This document shows, in pieces, positions 1 to 5,408 of a DNA stretch of 7,585 nucleotides; positions within the stretch are counted from its first letter, which is position 1, and each line of letters begins with the position of its first letter. The notes beneath the pieces are model-generated. The model did no database searches. It had not been told where the DNA came from and was given only the letters and a program-made list of their open reading frames with translations. This DNA comes from JALZDI01 sp965653225 (GTDB lineage Bacteria; Actinomycetota; Actinomycetes; Propionibacteriales; Nocardioidaceae): positions 1 through 7,585 of the forward strand of contig CBFGZI010000159.1 of assembly GCA_965653225.1 (NCBI GenBank), read 5' to 3'. The translations under genes were made by a program, and so were the position numbers.

Positions 1-60
1 GACCGATTGCCCGACCGATTGCCCGACCGATTGCCCGACCGATTGCCCGACCGATCCCCC
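1..60. repeat. 12-bp tandem repeat, four perfect copies plus one degenerate
   Basis: Unit GACCGATTGCCC is repeated perfectly at 1-12, 13-24, 25-36 and 37-48; a fifth copy at 49-60 differs at two bases (GACCGATCCCCC). The array touches the window edge, so the copy number may be higher. Because the unit is a multiple of three, every frame stays open through it. In the frame of the downstream lipoprotein gene it reads as Pro-Ile-Ala-Arg repeats, with no stop back to the window edge. Whether it is translated depends on the true start of that gene. Confidence 0.93.
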
Positions 61-65
61 GGCTG

Positions 66-1007
66 GTGCACCGCGTGTTGCACGGCACCGCCGCGCTCAC
101 ACTGCTGGCGGCCTCGGTCGCCGGCTGTTCCAGCGTGGGCGAAGGCGGGGCCGGCGAAACCGCGTCCTCCGGCCGTGCAGCCGGTGCGACCGGCGCGGCC
201 GGCGCGGCACCGGTGGCGCCCGAGGCCGCGGATGCGCAGAGCTTCACGACGCGGCGGACACTCGCAGCTGTCGGGAAGAACGCCGCGGCGCAGTCGGCAC
301 CATTGCTCAGCCGCGACCTGATCCAGCGGGCCACCCTGACGGTGCGCACCAAGCACGTCGGCGACGCGCTGCAGCAGGTGCATGTCATCGTCTCCGGCGT
401 GCAGGGCGTGGTCGCGGACGAGCTCACCGAGACCGGGCGCGGCGGGGACCCGCGGCGTTCGTCGCTGACCCTGCGCGTACCCGCCGACGCCTTCGACGCG
501 GTCCTGGCCGATCTCGGCCAGCTCGGGCGGGTGGGTTCGAAGCAGGTCACCACCCAGGACGTGTCCACCGAGGTGGTCGACGTGGAGGCGCGAGTGCTCA
601 GCGCCGAGCGAACTCTGCGGCGGATCCGCGAGCTGCTCGACCAGGCCAACGACTTCAGCGACGTGCTCAGCCTGGAGTCCGAGCTCGCCCGTCGCGAGGC
701 CGACCTGGCCTCGCTGAAGGCGCAGCAGGCCTACCTCGCCGACCAGACCGCGCTGTCGACGATCACGCTGACGCTGCAGCAGCCGCCCCCCGTCACGCAC
801 CCGCCCGTCGACAACCAGCCGGCCGGCTTCGTGGACGGCCTGCGGGTCGGCTGGGACACCCTGACCGGCATGGTGACCGTGGTGCTGACCGCCCTCGGCG
901 TGGTGGTGCCACTGCTGCTGGTGGTGGCCCCCGTCGCCGGCCTGGCGTGGTGGGGCATCCGGCGGCTGCCGCGCCGCGAGTCGACCACCGAGAGTTCGGC
1001 GAGCTAG
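66..1007 (+). CDS. DUF4349 domain lipoprotein with C-terminal membrane anchor
   Basis: Counting from GTG 66, a hydrophobic segment (residues 8-20) ends in a lipobox V-A-G-C with Cys21, predicting a lipid-anchored exported protein. A low-complexity Ala/Gly linker (about 22-80) follows. The DUF4349 domain spans about 82-240: a beta-rich part starting SRDLIQRATLTV, the segment TLRVPADAFDAVL, then a helical heptad-like stretch (about 176-224, rich in Arg/Glu/Leu) likely to form a coiled coil. A transmembrane segment at about 268-296 is followed by a short basic tail. The family is widespread in bacteria, occurs at the envelope and has no firmly established reaction. GTG 66 is the first ordinary start in frame, but no Shine-Dalgarno precedes it and the frame is open through the upstream 12-bp repeat to the window edge. 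The real start may therefore lie further left, giving a long basic n-region. The family call is firm; the start is not. Confidence 0.88.
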   Translation: MHRVLHGTAALTLLAASVAGCSSVGEGGAGETASSGRAAGATGAAGAAPVAPEAADAQSFTTRRTLAAVGKNAAAQSAPLLSRDLIQRATLTVRTKHVGDALQQVHVIVSGVQGVVADELTETGRGGDPRRSSLTLRVPADAFDAVLADLGQLGRVGSKQVTTQDVSTEVVDVEARVLSAERTLRRIRELLDQANDFSDVLSLESELARREADLASLKAQQAYLADQTALSTITLTLQQPPPVTHPPVDNQPAGFVDGLRVGWDTLTGMVTVVLTALGVVVPLLLVVAPVAGLAWWGIRRLPRRESTTESSAS

Positions 1008-1020
1008 CGCGGTCCCACTC

Positions 1021-1072
1021 GGTCGCGTGTCGTGCCTGGACACATGCCTCGCCGCGGCGTCGACACGCGACC
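1021..1072. other. Perfect 12-bp inverted repeat in repeat copy 1
   Basis: GGTCGCGTGTCG at 1021-1032 is the exact reverse complement of CGACACGCGACC at 1061-1072. The 28-nt loop itself contains the palindrome CGCCGCGGCG at 1050-1059. It lies 14 bp after the stop of the DUF4349 gene, so as RNA it would be the first stem-loop downstream of that gene. No T-tract follows, so intrinsic termination is not shown. Confidence 0.75.
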
Positions 1073-1295
1073 ACACCGACCAGGCCAGCACCAGACTCCG
1101 GCAGGCGCCCACTCGGTCGCGTGTCAAGCCACACCACGCTCCCCGCCGCGGCGTTGACACACGACCACGCGGACGAGACCAGCAACCGACTCCACAAGCC
1201 GCCCACTCAAACGCGTGTCACGCCACACCACACTCCGCACCGAGCCGCTGACACACGACGACACCGACCAAGCCCACCTCAGACCCGGGCAGCCA

Positions 1296-1361
1296 CCCAC
1301 TCAGTCGCGTGTCATACCTGGGCACATTCCTCACTGCGGCATTGACACACGACTGGGTGGG
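1296..1361. terminator. Candidate bidirectional hairpin between convergent genes (repeat copy 4)
   Basis: Arms 1296-1314 (CCCACTCAGTCGCGTGTCA) and 1343-1361 (TGACACACGACTGGGTGGG) match at 17 of 19 positions, with a 28-nt loop. In RNA from either strand one non-matching position becomes a G-U wobble and the other is a C-A mismatch, so both transcripts can fold. It begins 50 nt past the hemE stop. There is no U-tract, so it would act as a Rho-assisted or tract-less terminator, or as a 3'-end stabiliser. The stem is seen; its function is inferred. Confidence 0.5.
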
Positions 1362-1393
1362 CCGGGTCGGTGCCGGGTCGGTGCCGGGTCGGT
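1361..1393. repeat. 11-bp tandem repeat, three perfect copies
   Basis: GCCGGGTCGGT occurs at 1361-1371, 1372-1382 and 1383-1393 without change. It lies directly between the last 94-bp-repeat hairpin and the end of hemE, 18 bp past the hemE stop. I see no coding or regulatory role. The length of 11 bp excludes an in-frame protein repeat. Confidence 0.9.
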
Positions 1394-1411
1394 TCCGAGC
1401 CGAACGCCGGG

Positions 1412-2485
1412 TCAGCCGGCGCGCTCGGCGGCGGACACCTCGTGCACGAGCCGTACGAGCCGGGTGAGCACCTCGGGGTCGCTGGCGGGCAGCACGCCGT
1501 GGCCGAGGTTGAACACGTGCCCCGGCGCAGAGCGACCCCGCGCCAGCACGTCGCGGGTCTTGGCCTCCACCACCGACCACGGCGCGAACACCAGCGTCGG
1601 GTCGAGGTTGCCCTGCACGGCGTAGCGCCCACCGAGCCGGTGCACGGCCTCGTCGAGCGGCACCCGCCAGTCGACGCCCACCACGTCGGCGCCGGCCTCA
1701 CCCATCTGCCGCAGCAGCTCGCCGGTGCCGACGCCGAAGTGGATGCGCGGCACGCCGGTCTCGCCGATGCCCGTGAGCACCTTGCGCGTGTGGGGCTGCA
1801 CGAACTCCACGTAGTCGTCCGGGGCCAGCGCGCCGGCCCACGAGTCGAACAGCTGCACCGCCGACGCGCCCGCGGCGACCTGCACCCGCAGGAACGCCAG
1901 CGAGATGTCGGCCAGCCGGTCCGCCAGCGCGTGCCACAGCTCCGGTGCGCCGTGCATCATCGCCTTGGTCTTGGCGTGGTCGCGGGAGGGCCCGCCCTCG
2001 ACGAGGTACGACGCCAGCGTGAACGGCGCACCGGCGAACCCGATCAGCGGCGTGCCGCCGAGCTCGCGCACCAGCGACCGCACCGCCTCGGACACGAAGC
2101 CGACCGCGGAGTCCTCCAGCGCCGGGATGGCCTCGACGTCGGACATGGTCTGCACCGGCTTGGCCATCACCGGCCCGACGCCGGCCTTGATGTCGACGTC
2201 GACACCGACGGCCCGCAGCGGCAGCACGATGTCGGAGAAGAAGATCGCCGCGTCGGTGCCGTAGCGGCGCACCGGCTGCAGGGTGATCTCGGTGATCAGG
2301 TCTGGGTCGGAGCAGGCCTCCAGCATCGTGGTGCCCTCACGCAGCGCGCGGTACTCCGGCAGCGAGCGTCCGGCCTGCCGCATGAACCACACCGGCGTGT
2401 GCCCGACCGGCTCCCCGCGGCACGCGCGGACGAAAACCGATGTGCCCGGATCGCCCGGGTTGCCTGGTTCGACTGCCTGTGTCAC
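1412..2485 (-). CDS. hemE: Uroporphyrinogen III decarboxylase
   Basis: This cytoplasmic, cofactor-free enzyme removes the four acetate carboxyls of uroporphyrinogen III to give coproporphyrinogen III in heme synthesis. The 357 residues match the normal family length. Visible family signatures are PVWFMRQAGRSLPEYR (residues 31-46, with the substrate-binding arginines 36 and 40), FSDI with catalytic Asp85, GAPFTLASYLVEGG (Tyr160), DSWAG (214-218), HFGVGTGELL (249-258), VDWRVPL, QGNLDP and NLGHGVLP (His329). All key residues are present. The start is GTG 2485; TAGGAT lies 6 nt upstream and can be read as a -10 box for a leaderless mRNA, or its AGGA as a weak Shine-Dalgarno. The gene diverges from the DUF3000 gene, an order also found in Mycobacterium and Streptomyces. 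No hemY/hemG or hemQ follows here; the next downstream gene is convergent. Confidence 0.98.
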   Translation of the reverse strand: MTQAVEPGNPGDPGTSVFVRACRGEPVGHTPVWFMRQAGRSLPEYRALREGTTMLEACSDPDLITEITLQPVRRYGTDAAIFFSDIVLPLRAVGVDVDIKAGVGPVMAKPVQTMSDVEAIPALEDSAVGFVSEAVRSLVRELGGTPLIGFAGAPFTLASYLVEGGPSRDHAKTKAMMHGAPELWHALADRLADISLAFLRVQVAAGASAVQLFDSWAGALAPDDYVEFVQPHTRKVLTGIGETGVPRIHFGVGTGELLRQMGEAGADVVGVDWRVPLDEAVHRLGGRYAVQGNLDPTLVFAPWSVVEAKTRDVLARGRSAPGHVFNLGHGVLPASDPEVLTRLVRLVHEVSAAERAG

Positions 2486-2491
2486 AGACCG

Positions 2492-2497
2492 ATCCTA
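2492..2497 (-). promoter_or_regulatory. Candidate -10 box for hemE (TAGGAT)
   Basis: On the minus strand TAGGAT fits the TANNNT consensus, with 6 nt between it and the GTG start of hemE. Transcription would begin at or next to the start codon, giving a leaderless mRNA, which is common in Actinobacteria. No convincing -35 element is visible at the usual distance. The AGGA inside the box could instead be a ribosome binding site. Confidence 0.4.
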
Positions 2498-2533
2498 CGG
2501 CGCGTCATGAGTGCGGGCTCGGCGGCCGAGTCG

Positions 2534-2539
2534 TACGCT
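2534..2539 (+). promoter_or_regulatory. Candidate -10 box for DUF3000-RNase D (TACGCT)
   Basis: TACGCT fits TANNNT and lies 7 nt before ATG 2547, the spacing expected for a leaderless transcript. No Shine-Dalgarno is present before this ATG, which agrees with a leaderless start. No clear -35 hexamer is seen. Together with the hemE box it makes a compact outward-facing promoter pair in 61 bp. Confidence 0.4.
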
Positions 2540-2546
2540 CAGCCAT

Positions 2547-3131
2547 ATGGTTGCGCCCAACGGACTCGACGCGCCACCGAAGGCGTTCGCCGCGGCGCTG
2601 GCGCGGTTCCGTGACGCCAACCTGCGACCCGAGGTCGTCAGCGAGGAGATGCCGGCGCCCCAGCGGGTGGCGCCCTACGCCGCCGCGCTGAGCGCCGACG
2701 TGGTCATCGACGGCGCCGAGCTTGGCACCGGCCGCATCGTGCTGCTGCACGACCCGGCCGGCAACGACGCCTGGCAGGGGTCGTTCCGCTGTGTGGCGTA
2801 CGCGCGTGCCGACATCGAGCCCGAGATGGTGACCGACCCGCTGCTGTCCGAGGTCGGCTGGACGTGGCTGTGCGACGCGCTGCGCGCCCACCACGCCGAG
2901 TACGTCGCGCCCAGCGGCACCGTGACCCGGGTGGCCTCGGAGGGGTTCGGCGGCATGGCCGACGACCCGGCGAGCGCCCAGATCGAGGTGCGGGCCTCCT
3001 GGACACCCGTTGGCGACGTCCGGCCGCACGTGGAGGCCTGGGGCGAGCTGCTGTGCACGGCGGCGGGCCTGCCGCCCGTCCCCTCCGGCGTGGTCGCAAT
3101 GCCCAGCCGACGAGGCCCGTCGCAACGTTGA
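2547..3131 (+). CDS. DUF3000 family protein
   Basis: The 194-residue soluble protein has no signal peptide or membrane segment and belongs to DUF3000, an actinobacterial family of unknown function. Typical stretches are the N-terminal PPKAFAAALARFRDANLRPE (about residues 9-28), the central DVVIDGAELGTGRIVLLHDP and WQGSFRCVAYARADIE, EVGWTWLCDAL, and the C-terminal VEAWGELLCTAAGLPPVP. The start was set at ATG 2547 because family members begin just before this N-terminal helix and a -10-like TACGCT lies 7 nt upstream. GTG 2511 in the same frame would add 12 residues of unconserved, Arg/Ser-rich sequence that crosses the promoter region. The stop TGA overlaps the TTG start of the RNase D gene, implying coupled translation and perhaps a shared role in RNA metabolism; that link is inferred from position only. 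Confidence 0.93.
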   Translation: MVAPNGLDAPPKAFAAALARFRDANLRPEVVSEEMPAPQRVAPYAAALSADVVIDGAELGTGRIVLLHDPAGNDAWQGSFRCVAYARADIEPEMVTDPLLSEVGWTWLCDALRAHHAEYVAPSGTVTRVASEGFGGMADDPASAQIEVRASWTPVGDVRPHVEAWGELLCTAAGLPPVPSGVVAMPSRRGPSQR

Positions 3132-4345
3132 GCCAGGAAGCCTCGCCACCGGCAGATGTCCCCCCGCTGCTGCATCTGCGGGAAGGTCTTCCCCCGGTGG
3201 TCGGCAGCGATACCGCGCTGACCACGGCCATCGACGCGTTCGCCTCGGGCACCGGGCCCGTTGCCGTCGACGCCGAGCGAGCCTCCGGCTACCGCTACTC
3301 CGCCCGCGCCTACCTCGTACAGCTGCGGCGCGCCGGGGCCGGCACCGCACTGGTCGACCCGCTGCCGTTCCACGACCTGGCCGAGCTCGGGTCGGCGATC
3401 GCCGACACCGAGTGGGTGCTGCATGCGGCCGCCCAGGACCTCCCCTGCCTCGCCGAGGTCGGCATGCGGCCGCGACGGGTCTTCGACACCGAGCTGGCCG
3501 GACGGCTGCTGAACTACCCGCGCGTCGGGCTGGCCTCGATGGTCGAGGAGCTGCTCGGCTTCCGGCTGAGCAAGGAGCACTCCGCGGTCGACTGGTCCAC
3601 GCGGCCGCTGCCGGAGCCGTGGCTGTCCTACGCCGCGCTCGACGTCGAGATGCTGGTCGAGCTGCGCGACGCGATCCACCAAGAGCTGACCGAGTCGGGC
3701 AAGCTCGGCTGGGCGGAGGAGGAGTTCGCCGCGCTGCTCAACAGCTGGCAGTCCCCTGCACGCCCCGACCCGTGGCGCCGTACGTCGGGCATCCACCGCG
3801 TGCGCGGCAAGCGGTCCCTGGCCACGGTTCGCGCGCTGTGGAGGGTGCGCGACGAGATCGCCCGGCAGCAGGACATCACCCCGACCCGGGTCATTCGCGA
3901 CGCGGCCATCGTGGAGGCGGCCACCGCCCAGCCGAAGAACCGCGCCGACCTGGCCGCCCTCGGCGGTTTCCGCGGCCGCGTCGCCCAGCGCAACCTCGGC
4001 AGGTTCGCCGACGCGATCGAGGACGCGCGCCGCCTGCCCGACACCGAGCTGCCCTCGCTGGTGGCCCGCTACGACGGGCCGCCGCCGGCGAAGGCGTGGG
4101 CCGACCGCGACCCGGAGGCCGCGGCGCGGCTGGCCGCGGCCCGCGAGGCGGTCGGCCAGGTGGCCGAGCAGCACCAGCTGCCGGTGGAGAACCTCGTCGC
4201 GCCCGACAGTGTCCGGCGGCTGTGCTGGGCTCCGCCCGAGCAGCCGACCGAGGAGGCGGTCGCCGACGCGCTGCGCGGCTACGGCGCGCGGGAGTGGCAG
4301 GTCGGGCTGGTGTCCGGCGTGCTCAGTGCTGCTTTGCAACCGTAG
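3128..4345 (+). CDS. rnd: Ribonuclease D-like 3'-5' exonuclease (DEDDy, HRDC)
   Basis: This 405-residue cytoplasmic exoribonuclease is expected to trim the 3' ends of tRNA and other stable RNAs. The DEDDy catalytic set is complete: motif I VDAE (Asp48, Glu50), motif II HAAAQDLPCL (Asp104), motif III YAALD (Tyr168, Asp172). An HRDC-type nucleic-acid-binding domain follows at about 228-308 (from KRSLATVRALWRVRDEIARQ), and a C-terminal helical region reaches the end. The exonuclease part starts after PLLHLREGLPPVVGSDTAL, the usual actinobacterial N-terminus. TTG 3128 was chosen as start: it overlaps the DUF3000 stop as TTGA and gives a normal length; GAGG at 3112-3115 is a distant possible ribosome binding site. 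The reading frame is open much further upstream, but that part is only antiphase DUF3000 sequence. The 3' end overlaps the convergent iron-permease gene by 23 bp. Confidence 0.95.
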   Translation: MSQEASPPADVPPLLHLREGLPPVVGSDTALTTAIDAFASGTGPVAVDAERASGYRYSARAYLVQLRRAGAGTALVDPLPFHDLAELGSAIADTEWVLHAAAQDLPCLAEVGMRPRRVFDTELAGRLLNYPRVGLASMVEELLGFRLSKEHSAVDWSTRPLPEPWLSYAALDVEMLVELRDAIHQELTESGKLGWAEEEFAALLNSWQSPARPDPWRRTSGIHRVRGKRSLATVRALWRVRDEIARQQDITPTRVIRDAAIVEAATAQPKNRADLAALGGFRGRVAQRNLGRFADAIEDARRLPDTELPSLVARYDGPPPAKAWADRDPEAAARLAAAREAVGQVAEQHQLPVENLVAPDSVRRLCWAPPEQPTEEAVADALRGYGAREWQVGLVSGVLSAALQP

Positions 4346-5183
4346 GCTGCGGCGACTCCTTGGCGGTCCGGGACCGCCGGGGCTTGCGCAGGAACAGCCA
4401 GCTCACCACGCCGAGGTAGCCGCCCCAGAGGACGACCTGCTCGATCGAGGGTCGCGGGTCCCAGCCGATGATCGCGATCAGGAAGTTGCCGACGTCGGTC
4501 TCACCGGTCAGCCACGGGAACATGGTGAGGTCGTAGACGGCGTCGTAGGACAGCGGCAGGTCGCCGATGTCCTGCAGGCTTCCGACCGCGCGTGACAGCA
4601 GTCCTGCGGCGAACAGGATCAGCACCACCCCGGTCACCTTGAAGAACTGGCGCATCGGCAGCTTCTTGCCGCCGATGACGACCATCCAGCCGAGTACGGC
4701 GGACAGCCCGAGGCCCAGCACCGCACCGGCGGTCAGCGCGAGCCCGGCGCTGCTGGTCGACAGCGCGAGCAGGAACACCGCCGCCTCGAACCCCTCACGC
4801 AGCACCGCGAGGAACGCGGCCGCCACGACCGCCACCTTCACGTTGCCGGCCGCGTGCATGGCCTGGTCCATGCTGGTGTGGAGCTCGCCGCGGATCTTCA
4901 TCGAGTGCGCGCGCATCCAGAAGATCATCCAGGTCAGCACGGCAACCGCGAAGATCATCACGGCGGCGAAGGCACGCACCCGCAGGTCGCCCTCGAGACT
5001 GCCGATGCCCGCGTCCAGCGCGAGCCCGAAGCATGCGGCGATGACGAACGCGGCCGCGACCCCGACCCACATCGGACCCAGCAGGTCACGACGGCCGGTG
5101 CGCTGCAGGTAGGCGTAGAGGATCGCGATGACCAGGGCGGCCTCGAACCCCTCACGCAGCATGATCAGGAACGTGGCGAGCAT
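4323..5183 (-). CDS. efeU: FTR1/EfeU family iron permease
   Basis: This is an integral membrane protein of 286 residues, close to the usual EfeU size, predicted to move iron across the cytoplasmic membrane. About seven hydrophobic segments are visible (roughly 2-26, 38-58, 70-90, 114-141, 146-170, 183-200, 248-266). Both diagnostic R-E-x-x-E iron motifs are intact: REGFE at residues 10-14 and again at 129-133, each in a membrane segment. The C-terminus is a basic tail (RKPRRSR). ATG 5183 is preceded by AGGAG (minus strand, 5193-5197) with 9 nt spacing. In the classical Efe system the permease works with the periplasmic EfeO and heme peroxidase-like EfeB. Neither gene is next to it here: downstream is the convergent RNase D gene, upstream a tiny lipoprotein and glycan genes. 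It is the last gene of the minus-strand operon. Confidence 0.94.
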   Translation of the reverse strand: MLATFLIMLREGFEAALVIAILYAYLQRTGRRDLLGPMWVGVAAAFVIAACFGLALDAGIGSLEGDLRVRAFAAVMIFAVAVLTWMIFWMRAHSMKIRGELHTSMDQAMHAAGNVKVAVVAAAFLAVLREGFEAAVFLLALSTSSAGLALTAGAVLGLGLSAVLGWMVVIGGKKLPMRQFFKVTGVVLILFAAGLLSRAVGSLQDIGDLPLSYDAVYDLTMFPWLTGETDVGNFLIAIIGWDPRPSIEQVVLWGGYLGVVSWLFLRKPRRSRTAKESPQPTVAKQH

Positions 5184-5192
5184 GGTGTGGTT

Positions 5193-5197
5193 CTCCT
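5193..5197 (-). promoter_or_regulatory. Ribosome binding site of efeU (AGGAG)
   Basis: Minus-strand AGGAG lies 9 nt before ATG 5183, in the 48-bp gap after the small lipoprotein gene. It fixes the permease start and shows the gene can be translated independently. Confidence 0.75.
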
Positions 5198-5231
5198 GGG
5201 GTGGGTCTGCGTGGTCAGGAAGTCACGAGTG

Positions 5232-5408
5232 CTAGCCCGTGGAACCGGTCGACCCGGTGGAGCCCGTCGAGCCCGTCGAACCGCTGGAACCGGTCGAGCC
5301 GGTCGAGCCCGACCTGGTGCTCGAGCCGTCGTCGGAGCAGCCGGCCAGGCCGAGCGCGCCGGCCAGTGCAACGGCACCGGTGAGGGATGCGAGACGGGAG
5401 CGGTTCAT
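5232..5408 (-). CDS. 58-residue Ser-Thr-Gly repeat lipoprotein
   Basis: It begins with a clear lipoprotein signal: basic MNRSR, a hydrophobic Ala/Leu/Gly stretch (residues 6-22), then lipobox L-A-G-C with Cys24 as lipidation site. The mature part is only 35 residues: CSDDGSSTRSG, then eight Ser-Thr-Gly or Ser-Ser-Gly triplets up to the stop. There is no folded domain. ATG 5408 overlaps the stop of the upstream membrane protein (ATGA), and a strong ribosome binding site (AGAGAGGTG, 5417-5425) sits 8 nt upstream, so I am confident it is a gene. Synonymous codons vary between triplets (TCG/TCC/AGC, ACC/ACG, GGC/GGT/GGG), which suggests the amino-acid pattern is selected rather than freshly made by slippage. 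I do not recognise a family. It could be a glycosylated surface spacer, a partner of the permease, or the linker left over from a longer lipoprotein; a second stop (TGA) follows two codons after the first. Confidence 0.85.
   Translation of the reverse strand: MNRSRLASLTGAVALAGALGLAGCSDDGSSTRSGSTGSTGSSGSTGSTGSTGSTGSTG

Larger units (their letters stand above)
1014..1361. repeat. 94-bp-period tandem repeat with internal inverted repeats (3.7 copies)
   Basis: Copies begin with CCCACTC at 1014, 1108, 1202 and 1296, an exact 94-bp period with no indels between copies. The first about 58 bases of each unit are the better conserved part and contain an inverted repeat: arm of type GTCGCGTGTCA near offset 8-18 and arm TGACACACGAC near offset 47-57, with a loop of about 28 nt. 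The remaining 36 bases are looser. The fourth copy stops after its hairpin. Since 94 is not divisible by 3, this is not a coding repeat. It fills the gap between convergent genes, so terminator or structural RNA/DNA roles are more likely than promoter roles. Confidence 0.93.

Noticed and set aside
947..1345. Open reading frames across the 94-bp repeats (His/Thr/Pro-rich peptides)
   Set aside because: The 94-bp period shifts frame in every copy, so no repeated peptide is kept. The open frames come from lack of stop codons in GC-rich DNA, and composition is unlike a protein.
1342..1347. TTGACA hexamers in repeat copies 2 and 4 as -35 promoter boxes
   Set aside because: They are part of the hairpin arm, no TANNNT box follows at 16-19 bp, and no gene lies downstream on that strand.
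1014..1361. CRISPR-like array
   Set aside because: The 94-bp unit is too long, copies are divergent, the between-core sequence is related rather than unique, and no cas genes are present.
1370..2614. 414-codon plus-strand reading frame opposite hemE
   Set aside because: Antisense shadow of a clearly recognised hemE; its His/Arg/Gly-rich translation has no family features.
2864..3127. Long N-terminal extension of RNase D into the DUF3000 gene
   Set aside because: The extension is out-of-phase DUF3000 sequence rich in Arg/Gly. Family members start near the LREGLPPVV segment, and TTG 3128 overlaps the preceding stop neatly.
2675..4339. 554-codon minus-strand reading frame opposite DUF3000 and RNase D
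   Set aside because: It mirrors the codons of two well-identified genes and has no recognisable domain or ribosome binding site.
4323..5408. Complete efeUOB iron-uptake operon
   Set aside because: Only the permease is present; no EfeO or EfeB sequence is found on either side within the window.
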